Origin: Patiria miniata
Taxonomy: Eukaryota; Echinodermata; Asteroidea; Valvatida; Asterinidae
Direction of reading: 5' to 3'
Length of the DNA stretch: 64,000 nucleotides
NCBI RefSeq assembly: GCF_015706575.1
Contig: NW_024037052.1
Location: forward strand, 12,450,711-12,514,710
Below, piece by piece: positions 1 through 11,996 of this stretch. The stretch's first letter is position 1. Every line of letters begins with the position of its first letter. The notes beneath the pieces are model-generated. The model saw nothing but the letters and a program-made list of their open reading frames with translations. It was not told the DNA's origin and did not search any database. Made by a program: the position numbers and the translations under genes.

Positions 1-1009
1 TAATTCATCGGCAGAATATTCAGCTCACTTACCTGCTCTCGGTACACATCCGTATGTGGTGTTTTTGTTGTATTCCTTGTCGTGAGTTTCTTCACCAGAA
101 TGCAAATACTGGCAGGCTAGCGTATACGATATCGATCCTGACTATAGCCAATTCCGCAATGACATCATTATATTGCTCATCCAGCTGAGGGAAAATCTCC
201 GTTCTGTACCGGCCAAACTTTGACACGCATGCATGTATTGTACTAAACAAAATTCAGGCTTTACAATATCGTTTATTGTCATTTATAAATTTCCTGCACA
301 GTTGACGTACACAAGAGTTTGTACTAGTATTTTGTGGTGTACGATTCCCTTCTCCACTGGTTTATATCTGATTAAAGCTTACAATTCGGGTTTACCCTTC
401 CGCCTCCCTTGTTAGATTTTCCACTTACATTTTCCATATGTTAAACGTTTAAGAATAAAGTTAGTCACAAAAAATATCGGAAATAAGTGTATCCAAAGAA
501 AAACTTCATACCCGTTAAAGATATAGGTACACTGCATGTATAACGCTGGAAATGATTTTAAAAAAATGTTGTTCATGTTTATTATTTTTATGACTGATGT
601 TTAGGAGTCTTCCATCAATGCAGGGATACAAGTAATTGGCTAAAACAATATTTTAAGATGGCACTAACAACCACACTGGCAGTGTTAAAGTTCGTAACTT
701 TCGTTTTCGACCCCCCCCCCCCCGGTCCCCGCATAAAATTGATGCCTGAAGGCGAAGCAATATTTGTATTCGTCAGCACCATGTTGATTTTGTTCACCAG
801 ACACGTACATGTAGTCTGAAGCTTTCCATTTTTTTTATTTGCATATCAGGTTAGACCAAATAAAAGGGTACAAAAAGCAAATTCATGCATGAGAAATGTC
901 CTGGCGAACTCACAAAGCCTGCATATTATGTTATATGTGGGCGCACTGCGCGAATTTCATAGCATTCAACTGAATCGAAGGCGTGCCGATAACAAAGGCT
1001 GTTAAAACA
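1..1009 (+). repeat. Array spacer segment upstream of copy A
   Basis: No gene is supported here. The stretch is a repeated spacer. Its beginning (TAATTCATCGGCAGAATATT and on) recurs near 20709 and 36605, and its second half (from about 480) recurs near 30540 and 52140. It contains a C-run at about 710-724. The two 60-residue frames inside it are not conserved between spacer copies. Confidence 0.75.
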
Positions 1010-1020
1010 GGTTTATCTGG

Positions 1021-1175
1021 TACTTTGTGGGTGAATTCCCACAGCTAGATGTGCAATATGATGACGTCATCATGAATCAGCATTGACATCGTCCACCAAC
1101 TACAGCCTGCCAGTGCACATATGTTACACTATCATTCAGCATACGAACAACGCCAAAGGAAAAACACGTACCAAG
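1021..1175 (+). promoter_or_regulatory. Conserved promoter/leader block of copy A with CRE palindrome
   Basis: A block repeated in front of most array copies: a stem-like GGGTGAATTCCC, then TGACGTCA at 1062-1069 (a perfect CRE/ATF-type palindrome), then a CAGCATTGACATCG segment, ending at a GTAAG splice donor at 1176. Conservation across paralogs and the donor suggest a core promoter plus leader exon. The transcription start cannot be placed. Unlike copies C, D and G, copy A has ACG instead of ATG at the upstream mini-ORF position. Confidence 0.6.
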
Positions 1176-1253
1176 GTAAGTTATCAGGCCAAATTCTGCA
1201 GATAGGCTATCGTAAAATATTTTCCAAATAATTAATTAAAAGATTGTTTCTTT

Positions 1254-1516
1254 GTGAGGGTTTGCAGTAACACCATTTGGAAGAATCTCTTTTCAGAAGA
1301 TGTGTGGTTCCGAAAAGAACTGGTTGGTTGTGAAACTCGACGTTGCGATCAGCATGCTCTAATCGTCTTCGGTATGCTCTGATCGTCTGTTCTCCAGAAA
1401 ACTTTCAGAGTGTATAATGATCGGAACGTTGAGTTTCACAACCAAACGGTTCTTTTCGGAACCACACATAACTCTCAAAAAAGACTATTTCACATGATGT
1501 TACCGCAAACCCTCAC
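1254..1516. mobile_element. Fold-back MITE in intron 1 of copy A
   Basis: Two arms of about 100 bp are inverted copies of each other. The left arm starts GTGAGGGTTTGCAGTAACA and the right arm ends in the complement of GTGAGGGTTTGCGGTAACA. Both contain GTGGTTCCGAAAAGAAC and TTGTGAAACTC. A short unique centre separates them. No transposase frame is present. The other array copies lack it at this site, so it inserted after this unit arose. Related flank words (AAGATTGTTT) occur on both sides, but a clean target duplication is not certain. Confidence 0.8.
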
Positions 1517-1889
1517 TAACACTACAACCATACAAAGTCTCAAAACTCATTTAAGATTGTTTATCTGAGGCCGATTTGTTTTTTGTACGGTTGCCAGAAA
1601 CACTAAATTTCAGAGTTTGTTTTTGTAATGGAAGAAAAAATGGTGATTTTTAAGGCAGGGTTCAATAGACAGACCACTTTTACGATTTTCATGTTTAGAA
1701 ACGATTTTAAAATGCATAATTTATCACTCATACATGTATAGAAGCATACAATATTATTTTGCAAAGGCTATGTAAATACTGTGTCAATTGCTATACAACA
1801 GACAGAATATTGTACGCAGAGTTAATGTTGGAGTGTCATTCATATTCTTTTATTTTGTATGTGCATGCAGTGACCAGTGTGCGGCCACC

Positions 1890-4307
1890 ATGGATGTACA
1901 GCCTGGACATTGCTGGTTTTGTGAGAAACGTCTCCAACAGAGGACTGTGCCTTGCGACGGATGCCCTGTTGCTGTCTACTGTACCACATCATGCCGGGAC
2001 AGAGACAAAGTCAGGCACGGTGCTGTCGAGTGTGAAATATTTCAGGCAAAAAAGTGCAGCACTTGCGGAAAACGTGGCAAAACACTCGAGGTAAATGCGG
2101 TAAATGAACTGCAGTGATCAGTGCAGTTATTGATTTGAAAGAGAGAAATCATGATAGCATAAAGGTTATGAGGATCTTTTTATTTATTACATTACAAAAA
2201 ATATCAGAAATATTCTAAGCCGAATAAATAAATAAAAATGGGACACTATTATTCATTATTATTTTATTATTAATTGTTTCTGGTAAATGAAAACTGTACC
2301 TTGCAAGCCGTTATGAAACATGCAGAGAGAAGACAATGAGATGAAATTAAAGTTTTAGAGGTGGGAGAAAACACCTAGAAGAATATTCTGGGAGAAAACC
2401 CTGTGGAACCAGGCAGGGAATGAAAACACAATCCAGATGTTCGCCCAGGCAGGATTAGAACCGCCATTCGTACTTGAATCACATTCAAGGTTATTAACTT
2501 ATTCTTAATGTATGATGATATAGACTCCTTTTGCAGATATGTAAAAATTTCAGGACCATAATTCAGAACCAAAACATACCCAACACAAAAGGAAAATGTT
2601 TGACTATGTTGCTCATAGACTATTTCTCTTCGTATCTTATACTAGTGTCAAGGATGCAACGATGCATGGTATTGCGATACAGACTGTCAACGGCATGGAT
2701 GGCAATCTCACAAAGCAAAGTGTAAGGAAATTATGGCTTCTGTCAAACAACTGTCACTGGAACTGCGTTACCCAACATATTTTGATTTTCCCTCATATAT
2801 TGGGCGCGAAACGGCTAAAGACTTCCTTCAACTTGAAAACAACGAATTGTCCTCAGATAGAGTGGAAAATGAACAGCTGACTCAGGAATATCATGTCCTC
2901 TCTGCTGGTTGTGGAAATCTGCGTAACACGGTATTGACAGCTGGTTCCTTGCCTGACAAGTACCAGGGAAAACTTCACATTACCCTAAATGACAACGACC
3001 CTTTTGTCATGGCAAGGAATGTGCTGTTTCTCTTCATGTTGGTCCGCTTCGCAGACACTGACTGCATTGCCTCCAGTTTGACGACCATCTGGTACTCACT
3101 CCATATTTCCGAGAGAGAGTACGACTTGATCAAGACAAGCTTGGATGAACTCATTCAGATGAGTGCTCAGCAACTCCATGGTGCCACCAAAGGACTGGTG
3201 AGTGTCCTGGATGAAGACCTCAATTATCTGAAACCTGTTTGGGAACAGTGGCGAGCGTTGGAATGTCAGCGAGACAAGAAAGCCTCCATCAATCTTAAAC
3301 AACAACGAAAGATTATGTTTGAAAACGACCCGAATGCTAAGTTGAACCATCTTTTGTATCTAAATCGTATCAATGAAAAAGATAGAAAAATGATGGAAGA
3401 GTGGTTGGGACATGGGCTATTTTTTCCCTATGAGGCGAAGGAAAAAGACATGTCATTTGACAACCCAACACTAACTGCCCCAAAGGCAAGCGAAACTGTT
3501 GCAGGTGAAGATGCGCGCTTATTTCTTCTCCTAAACAATGCTCAAGCAGAACCACAAGAAGATGCTACACATTTTGTGTATTGTATTTATCCACTTGCCA
3601 TTCCCTTTGAAGTATGGGACTGTTTGAGAGTAAGAGAGAACACCCCTGGATCACACTCCTCTCCGATGGTGATGTACCACAAGTACGTGACAAACCTCCT
3701 CCAGAAAGTCAAGAGTCTCATCCTTCAAGGAAGACTGCTTATCCGTGTCTCCTTGGCAAACTCTCTGGACTTCCCAAATCATCATCAAACCTTGAGCATG
3801 CCCAACTACGACCGAATCTTCACCTCCAACCTTGCTGACTTTGTGGGATTAGCTAAACTCCTGCAGACAATGAAGCCACTGCTTAACGCCAACAACAGCT
3901 ACTCGGCTATTATCACTGAGATTGTACACTGGGCCGATAAAGTTCCTGGAGCTAAACTTGAGAATCCTTCAGAAATCCAGCGTGCAAAACTAAAGAGTTA
4001 CTTAATAAATGATCGTATGACAGGAATACCACTAAAACAACATACATGGGTGTCAGACTACTTCAATGACACCTCCCACTTTCTCCAGTATCTCCGAGCT
4101 GACATCATGGCAGGGGGGCTTGGCATACCATCACTCAAGGACGTACCGTCATTTGAGAGTGTCAAGAAATATCACGGCATGGAAATGCGTGACTTCAGGA
4201 AGGGACTGAACAAGCTTGTACCATTCCGGTACCTACGTAATAAACGAGACCTTAATATTAATAACGGAACTGACAGAGCTGTAGAGTGGTACCTGCCTAA
4301 AGCTTAG
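1890..4307 (+). CDS. Double-MYND zinc finger / DUF4470 protein, copy A (620 aa, 2 coding exons)
   Basis: The coding exons are 1890-2090 and 2646-4307, joined in phase 0 across a 555-bp GT-AG intron. The start is the ATG in GCCACCATGG. Finger 1 uses C8, C11, C22, C25, C31, C35, H43 and C48. Finger 2 is split by the intron: C56 and C59 lie before it, and C68, C71, C77, C81, H89 and C93 after. DUF4470 follows (about 148-240), with GCGNLRNT and HITLNDNDP...MARNVLFLF. The C-terminal region ends in a conserved YHGMEMRDFRKGLNKLVPF segment and AVEW.LPK. MYND fingers normally bind proline-rich partner peptides. DUF4470 also occurs in the dynein assembly factor DNAAF3, but the role here is unknown. The C-terminal conserved tryptophan-cysteine pair reads WY instead of WC. 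A leader exon probably ends at 1175, with the acceptor at 1870. Confidence 0.9.
2300..2500 (-). repeat. tRNA-derived SINE relic in intron 2 of copy A
   Basis: On the minus strand this is a decayed copy of the element better preserved in copies B, D and E: a tRNA-like head followed by a body containing CCCACCTCTAAAACT-like sequence. The head is heavily eroded here. Because the same element sits in intron 2 of several paralogs, it entered before the array expanded. Confidence 0.55.
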
Positions 4308-4425
4308 ACACAATACTCTGATGTGATGCCTTTCAGCAACTACATACTGTCCATACAATGTGTGGCAGAGCCAAATATTACTTCTTTGGCTTTATTGTTT
4401 ACTAAGGATATATTACTGTTCCCCC

Positions 4426-6191
4426 TAGCCTTGGTCAAGGCGTTCGTCATTATTCGTCCGTGAGGTATTCGGCGGCATATCAAGGCTGCCGCGCGCTGAC
4501 TGATCGCACAGCGACCTCATACGGCCACTATTTATATATGGAAATCATTTGGGTCTAGACTAACGCCTTGATCCAATCGTTCACGTGAGGTTTTTGGGGT
4601 AGTGCTCATTATGCTAATAGCCTCAGCTTACCTTAGGCCAAACGAAAAAAATAAGTCGGTCTCTGGTCAGCGCGCGCGTCGATTTTAATCATGCGCGTCG
4701 ATCTTTTTTTTTCCAAAATGTTCCGCGGTAGCTCCAACAGCGCCCTCTATTCCCGCACCTCCTCAATTTTTTTTAACCAAAGAGCACCAAGGAATTGGAA
4801 ATTGCACCAAGGCAAATGATCGAAAGCACCAAGGCAAATTATGGAGGACACCAATGTACATGAGGACACCAAAAAAGCAAAATAGTACCTACCTTGTCTG
4901 TACAATCCAAGCTTGAAGAAAAAAAAAAAAAAGCAAAAAAAAAAAAAAAAAGCCGCGTGGCCGCGTCAATTCCGGAACTTTGGTCTGACCAGAGACCGAA
5001 TATTTTTTTGGGGGGGCCTTATACTTCGTTTTTCTATTGGTCGATCGTTGCATATAGAGCTTTCTGCGCTTGGTTGGCAAACTGCATTTTTGCCAACCAC
5101 GGCCTGCAAAACTATGGAAGGTCCAAAAGTGAAGAAGAGTTATTACAGATCACCAAAATATTATTTGATTCTTGAAAATACAATATTTTCATCAAAGCTA
5201 CAAAATAATTCCTAAATATGCCTTTTTACTATGTGTTCATGGCGTTATGGGGACTTTTTTGGAAAAATATGTTGCCAACCACGGCTTCAATTTATGCGCT
5301 TACAGCAGCCCATACAAAATGGCGCCAATGATTACAAACAAAAGAAAGGCCTATAAACGATAACGTGTGACATGTACCGTACATAATACAGGCACACACG
5401 CACGTTGTGTGTCTCACACACAGCCAATGCACAAAAATTTGGTTTCTGACTCGTCCGCAAAAGGCGAATAGTTAGTTGCAAGTACTTTGACGACGTCGAG
5501 ATTTACCAAGTTGCGATTGGACACTCCGCATATTAGCCCCGCCTACACTTAATTGTATTCGCATGATGAGGTCGTGCGCTAGAAATCTAGCGCAAAATAA
5601 AGAAAAACATAAGTTTTCGCCGACGATTGGACCAAGGTGTTCGATCGAATCCAAATGATTGCATAAATAGTAGCCGCATGCGGTCGCTGTTCGCACTGTA
5701 TTTTTACATGCGCTTCATAGTGAGGATATGCCGCCGAACACCTAGTCTGAGTATCACCCGTTTTCCACGGAGAGAAACCCTGTATAACGTCTATGTCCAG
5801 ACATGCAGATGTATGCAAGCCGGGCGCCAGCCAATCGGAGTCGACTTTACTAAATCGTGACGTCATTTCATTCCAAAATCAGGACTAAAACTGTGATTGG
5901 TCAATTTGGATGCAACAACAGCCAGGCGTGCATTCGCGTAACACGATACAGAGCGCGTGACAATTTTGTATTAATCCATTGTCTATGACGTGCAACGGGT
6001 GAATGACCAAAGACCCGATATAGAAAGCTCCCGCTGATTGGACAAAATCTAGGAGGTCAAGAGGCGGGGTCTTGCCTAATTTATCAGCGAATCTGTTCAC
6101 GCATGATAGACCATGGCTTTCGCCATAGTCTATTACATAGACTACCGAATACGGCACGGACGGATAATGACGAACGCCTTGACCAAGGCTA
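4426..6191. mobile_element. 1.77 kb non-autonomous TIR DNA transposon (9-bp TSD, Mutator-like)
   Basis: Terminal inverted repeats of about 45-50 bp start TAGCCTTGGTCAAGGCGTTC and continue through GTCATTAT.CGTCCGTG on both ends. They are flanked by direct repeats TGTTCCCCC (4417-4425 and 6192-6200). The corresponding spacer of copy B (about 12100-12130) reads straight through GGGTCCCCCCGGAAATTTAG, an empty site. The interior has A-runs and GCGC-rich patches and no transposase-like frame, so it looks non-autonomous. A 9-bp duplication with long TIRs fits Mutator-like elements best, and Merlin or hAT are alternatives. The frames inside (for example a lysine-rich one from the A-run at 4913) are not genes. 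Confidence 0.85.
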
Positions 6192-6200
6192 TGTTCCCCC

Positions 6201-8500
6201 GGAAATTAGCCGTGGTGTGTCCCGCGGCCACACCACTCAAATTAAGATAGTGAAATGAACAATTTACATATTTTTTTAATTAAGAATTTGAGTTGGCAAA
6301 ACCAACTGTATATTGCCATTTAAAAACAATGCAACCATTGAAATACTTTACAGGGTGAGTCAAAAAGAAAGTGACCTGCATTAATGATTTTTTCTTAAAA
6401 ATCAAATTTAATTTACCGAATTTTGCCACAAAGTCACATATTCAGATAGCCTCAACTTTCACGCTCTTAACTTGAGTGATGTGTTCTGCGTTAAGTCCTG
6501 ACTACTCGAGTTATTGGTGTCTCATAAGATTGTTCTTTTGACCATGGGATTTAATTTAATATTTTGGGAAAGATTGGTTTATGTAGTTTGAGCATAGGTT
6601 GGTGGCTGTATTTCTGAAAACTTCAAGCTTTGAGGCTGCAGATTTAACATATTTTGCAATTTAACTTCAGTTTGTTTTTTATCATTGTTGTTTTTATCAT
6701 TTTTATTGTGTTATTATTTTGAAATGGAAGCCAGTTTCTGATTAAGTAGAAGAGTAGTTTCTAAATTACTGTTCAGGACAAAGGGCATAACGTAAGATCT
6801 CGAGAGCATGTTCTATTTCAAAGTCAAACGTAATTTCAAACTTCAATGACAAAATGGGGTGCTGCGTAGCACTTATATACAAACTTCAACTGTTTGACAA
6901 CATCTAAGATTATTACAATAGTTTAAAGTTTAAACATGGTTTAACAGAAGAAATAGACAATCTACACATTCTTTAAAATTAAAAATTACAGTTGGCAAAA
7001 CCTACTGCATAGGCCAATTGCCATTTAGAACAAATGCAAACATTGCAATACCATACGGAGTGAGTAAAAAAAATGACCTTGATTAATGGTTTGTTTTGTC
7101 TTATAAGTAATATACCTACTTTTACTAAGCCAGACTTTTTTTGTGCTAAGCAATTTTTGTGTGCTTAGCAGCTCCATTGGCCCCAGTCCTCAGTGAGGGC
7201 ACATCGTACAAGTGGTATTTATTCTCTAAGACAGACGTGGGTGACTTGAAAACCTTGATTGCATAAGTCATCCAAATTCAGCATCATGTGTAAACCTTAA
7301 TATTCCAAGAGGAGGGGACACACAATGTGAGTTGAGACATGAATGGTAACCGTTTTCAAAATCTTTCATCTTTTATTTTGATGAACCTACAGTATTTTAA
7401 GAAGAAAAAAAGAAAATGTGTTTTAACTCTTTTTATGTCTCTTAATGCCTCATAAAGGAGGTTTATCTCACAGAGAAGCTCCATCGGAATTAAACTTTTG
7501 ATAAAAGCAATACTTTCTGATATATATATGTACAGGGTGAATTACTTTCTACATAAGTGACACATTCTCACTAGTGAAATTTCATATGGCATGGACATTT
7601 TAACTAAGAGCGAATGAAGACCTTTGACAGGAAAACGAAACTAGGGGCCTTCCTTGTTAAACAGTTTTCCCTGGAATGTAAATACAGATTTCGTCACAAT
7701 TCGACTTGTTGCAGTGCGATAAAGTGTTACTATTCATCTTAAGTTGGTTGGCCTGTTAGACAGATTAGTTTTTCAACACATTATTTAAAAGGGCCCTATA
7801 CCCTAAATGATCTATTAAATTCATGTGAAATAGCTTTGTGTTCTTCAGTCTCCATGGAGAGTTCATTATAATAATGTTTTTAAAAATTGGCCTTTCCCAA
7901 CACTAAAAAATAAACATCAGTGATGTCATTAACGATAGATCGTGGTTTTGGTATTATGGTTACCAGACCAAAATATTCGGATTATTTCTGATGAATCTAG
8001 GCTCAGGCAGCCGCACGGCACGTGACCAAATCGGGTGGAATACCTCAGTTTCCGCAAATGTCCAAAGTTTGCCATATGCATTTCGTTGACACTCTCTGAT
8101 ATCGCCCGGGTATTTCCGGGGAAAAAATAGGTTATATTTACCTGTCATGCTTATTAAAAGAAATTGACATGACTTGATAATTAATATTCATTGCTTGCAT
8201 TTAAGAAAAACCTCGATATTCAACGACGACTTTGTGCATCAAGTATGCACTAGAATCGTACTATTTTTAATCTGACGACGGTAACCTAGGTGTATTCCAA
8301 AACTCGACGTCGTCTCCATTTCGGCTTCGCCCGGCCATTTGAGTCCCTTACTTTAATATTCCAACTGAACATTACAATGTTTTCTTACAGAATTATCAAA
8401 CTGAATGATATATGAAACAATTCGGTTTTTTTTATTTGTCAATGATCGGAACATGAAAAGCTTTTAATGATAGCCAAGGCGGAAACGAAGACCAGCTTTG
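6201..8500 (+). repeat. 3' spacer of copy A, homologous to other array spacers
   Basis: No gene is supported. The sequence aligns by eye with the spacers after B (12110-13900), C, D, E, G and H: a GTGTGTCCYGCGTTGAGTC-like segment, an AAATGGGGTGCTGCGTAGCAC segment, and an AACTTTTGATAAAAGCAATAC segment near 7490. It is continuous with sequence before the 4426-6191 transposon once that is removed. Confidence 0.7.
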
Positions 8501-8639
8501 AAAAAAGGCCATCATATTTATTTTTTAGCCCGGAGTCGGCTGCCTGACCTACAATGTATAGACGTCAGGGTGGCATTGTCAGGTCAGGGTTGGGAAAATG
8601 AATGTTGAAATAGGTTTGAAATAGGTTTGTCTGTGGACT

Positions 8640-8995
8640 TGAGGACAAGTTGTTCATTTGGGGGGGGGGGGCGGGCGGGGTTTAACTGATAACTTTTGGG
8701 AGAAAATTCCACCCAAAAATGATCACCCCTAAAAGCAGTCCTGAAGCATTTTGAAAATGGACGCCTATGCTCCATTGCAAAATAGAGCAATTTTTGGGCC
8801 TAATTATATCAAAATGTCAAATAAATACGAGATCGCAGTCCTCTGCACGACTTCCATTTTTTTTTCTTTTTACAAATCCTCAAGCACACAGCCATCAAAA
8901 TGGTCTTATATCTACCTCAGAATTGGAGGGCATACGAATTGTGATTTGGCCCGCGTAGGCAAGTCTGGGCCTATTTACAGATCTGCTGCACCCTT
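8640..8995 (+). repeat. Interspersed repeat, partner of the inverted copy at 41945-42260
   Basis: From the AACTGATAACTTTTGGGAG word through ATGGACGCCTATGCTCCATT to TTTACAGATCTGC, this stretch matches the reverse complement of 41945-42260 at moderate identity, including the positions of T- and A-runs. Overlapping frames of 63-90 residues read through both copies but differ between them, so they are not treated as genes. The family of the element is unknown. Confidence 0.6.
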
Positions 8996-9029
8996 ATTCA
9001 TCATTGCTGGCCTCAGCGTGTAATTGGTA

Positions 9030-9180
9030 CATATGTACATGTATATCGACCTAGACGTATATTGCGGCCGACGGGCCGAGGATGCACAATGGTCCCCGCA
9101 AGTGCCATACCGCACATTACACATTATGCCATATCTACGCCGCGCGGTGGTTGACGTGCGATGCGGCCGAACTAAACCAG
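9030..9180 (+). other. GC-rich conserved block upstream of copy B promoter
   Basis: A CpG-rich island in AT-rich spacer (CGACCTAGACGTATATTG...GTCCCCGCAAGTG...CGAACTAAA). Related blocks lie at about 14476-14620 (copy C) and 42765-42900 (copy G), always a short distance upstream of the CRE block. It is not an inverted repeat. It may be a distal regulatory segment or an old repeat. Confidence 0.5.
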
Positions 9181-9214
9181 ACCAATAATACCGACTTGAT
9201 TTCAAGGCTAGTTT

Positions 9215-9374
9215 GTCTGGTACTCAGTGGGTGAATTCCCTCAGCTGGATGTGCAATACGATGACGTTGTTATGAATCAGCATTGGCATCACCCACCAAA
9301 TAGAGCATGTCAGTGCACATATTTTGCATGATTAAAACATATGAACAACACTGTTGGGGAAAACACGTAGTAAG
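9215..9374 (+). promoter_or_regulatory. Promoter/leader block of copy B
   Basis: Equivalent of the block at 1021-1175, ending at the GTAAGT donor at 9375. The CRE palindrome is reduced to a half site, TGACGTTG, at 9262-9269. An upstream ATG in the leader stops within the leader (TAG) in this copy. Confidence 0.55.
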
Positions 9375-9568
9375 GTAAGTATCTGGCCAATAATATATGA
9401 AGATATCATAATTATGTTCCTAATAATGAATTACAAGATTGTCAGTCTAATGCTGATAAGAAATAGCTATGTAGTTTATCCACAGAGGAAGGAATTATCT
9501 GCAACACACTTCACAATTAATGGTGAGCGTCATTCATATTTGTCCAGTGACCAGTGCGGCCGGCCACC

Positions 9569-11996
9569 ATGGATGTACAGCCTGGACATTGCTGGTGTTG
9601 TGAGAAACCTCACCCCCAGACGACTGTGCCTTGCGACGGATGCCCTGTTGCTGTCTACTGTACCACATCATGCCGGGACAGAGACAAAGTCAGACACAGC
9701 ACTCTCGAGTGTGAGATATTTCAGGCAAACAAGTGCAGTGCTTGCGGTAAACGTGGCAAAACATTTGAGGTAGGTAGGGAACTTTGTGAAATTGCACTAC
9801 AGTGATCACTGCAATTATTGATTAAAAGAAGAGAGATCATGACATCACATTATTATGAAGGTCTTTTCAATTATTACAAAAATATAGGAAAAATTCATGG
9901 CCGAGTCAAAATTTGACATTATTCATTATTAATTTATTATTTATTAATTATGAAAACTGTAGCTCGCAGCCGTGGTGAAAACCGTAGGGAGAAGACAATG
10001 TGAAGAAATTACAGTTTTAGAGGTGGGAGGAAAACCCCAGAAGAATATTCTGGGGAAAACCCTGTGCAACAAGGCAGGGACTGAAAACCCAATCCACATG
10101 TTCGCCCAGGCAGGATTCCCGGCCGCAGCGGTGAGGCGAGGAAAGAACCACTACGCCAACCCGACTCCCATGCACACTTATTTACGTATTCTAACTGTAC
10201 GCTGATAGGGATTCCGTTTTCAGGTATACAATATTTTCAGGACCATAATTCAGAAACCAAAAACATACACAAGACAACAGGAAAATCTTTGACTATTTTG
10301 CTCATACACTACTTCTTTTCTTTTCTTATTATAGTGTTCAGGATGCAACGATGCATGGTATTGTGATACAGACTGCCAACGGCATGGCTGGCCATTTCAC
10401 AAAGCAAAGTGTAAGGAAATTATGGCTTATGTCAAACAAGTGTCACTGGAATTACTGCACAGACCCACACATTTTGATTTCCCCTTCTATATTGGAAGCA
10501 CCATGGCTAAAGACTTCCTTCAACTTGAAATTAACGAATTGTCCACCGATAGAGTGGACAAGGAAAGGCTGACTAGGGGATATCATGTCCTCTCTGCTGG
10601 TTGTGGAAATCTGTGTAACACAGTGTTGACAGCTGGTTCCTTGCCTGGCAGGTACCTGGGAAAACTTCACATCACCCTCAATGACAACGACCCTTTTGTC
10701 ATGGCAAGGAATGTGCTGTTTCTCTTCATGTTGGTCCGCTTCGCAGACACTGACAACATTGCTTCCAGTCTGACAACCATCTGGTACTCACTCCATATTT
10801 CTAAGAGAGAGTACGACTTGATCAAGACAAGCTTGGATGAACTCATTCAGATGAGTGCTCAGCAACTCCATGATGCCACCCAAGGACTGGTGAGGCTCCT
10901 GGATGAGGACCTCAGTTATCTGAAACCCGTTTGGGAAAAGTGGCGAGCGTTGGAATGTCAACGAGACAAGAAAACCTCAATCAAACTAAGACAACAAAGA
11001 CAGATTCTGTTTGATGAATGGCCCGATACTATGATGAACCACACTATCTATCTAGAACATATCTACGAAAAAGATAGAAAAATGATCGAAGAGTGGTTTG
11101 GACACGGGCTTTTTTGTCCCTATGAGGCTAACGAGAAGGACATGTCATTTGACAACCCAACACTAACTGCCCCAAAGGCAAGTGAGGCTCATGCAGGTGA
11201 AGATGCACGCTTATTTTCTCTCCAAAACAATGCTCAAGCAGAATCACAAGAAGATGCCACATTTGTGTATTGCATTTCTCCAGCTTCTACTCCCTTTGAA
11301 GAATGGGACTGTTTGAAGGTAAGAGAGAACACTCCTGGATCTCACTCCTCTCCGATGGTGATGTACCACAAGTACGTGACAAACCTCCTCCAGAAAGTCA
11401 AGAGTCTCATCCTTCATGGAAGGCTCCTTATCTATGTCTCCTTGGCAAATTCTCTGGACTTCCCAAATCATCATCAAACCTTGAGCATGCCCAACTACGA
11501 CCGAATCTTCACCTCCAACCTTGCTGACTATGTTGGATTCGCTAAACTCCTACATACATTCAAGCCACTGCTTAATGCCAGCAACAGCTACTCAGCTATT
11601 GTCACTGAGACTTTGAGCTGGTACGAGAAAGTACCTGGAGCTAAACCTGACATTGATGACCTTTCAGACATCCAGCTTGAAAAAATCCGTCACTGTTTTG
11701 CTAGCACGACAGGAATACCAGAAATACAACCTACCTGCTTCTCAGACTACTTCAACAACACCTCTCACTTTCTCCAATATCTCCGAGCAGATATCATGGC
11801 AGGGGGGCTAGGCATACCATCACTCAAGGAAGTACCATCATTTAAGAGCGTCAAGAACTATCACGGCATGGAAATGCGTGACTTCAGGAAGGGACTGAAC
11901 AAGCTTGTACCATTCCAGTACCTAGTAACTAAACGAGACCTTAATGTGAAAAGTGCACGTGACAGAGCTGTAGAGTGGTGCCTGCCCAAACGTTAG
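9569..11996 (+). CDS. Double-MYND zinc finger / DUF4470 protein, copy B (620 aa, 2 coding exons)
   Basis: The coding exons are 9569-9769 and 10335-11996 (phase 0, 565-bp intron). All zinc ligands of both MYND fingers are kept: CWCC, CDGC, YC..SC, RH....C in finger 1, then CSAC / CSGC, YC..DC, FHKAKC in finger 2. The DUF4470 signature GCGNLCNT...HITLNDNDP is intact, with an R-to-C change in the first motif. The C-terminal block YHGMEMRDFRKGLNKLVPF and AVEWCLPK is unchanged. Intron 1 is the shortest of the family: leader donor 9375, acceptor near 9547. It shares a GAGGAAGGAAT word with copy E, suggesting B and E are related. The likely cellular role is unknown; protein binding through MYND is expected. 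Confidence 0.9.
9970..10195 (-). repeat. tRNA-derived SINE in intron 2 of copy B
   Basis: Read on the minus strand it starts with a tRNA-like head: an A-box-like TTGGCGTAGTGG and a degraded B box. A body follows with CCCCAGAATATTCTTCTGGG and CTCTAAAACTGTAATTTCTT. It is an ancient SINE shared with introns of A, D and E. It is not a functional tRNA gene. Confidence 0.65.

Noticed and set aside
2733-2735. Start of translation at the internal Met of the long exon (MA.VKQ)
   Set aside because: The upstream exon completes finger 2 in phase 0 in all copies, has an ideal Kozak context, and copy F has Val at this position.
4889-5363. Several 60-100 residue frames, one very lysine-rich
   Set aside because: They come from A-runs inside the TIR transposon and match no transposase motif.
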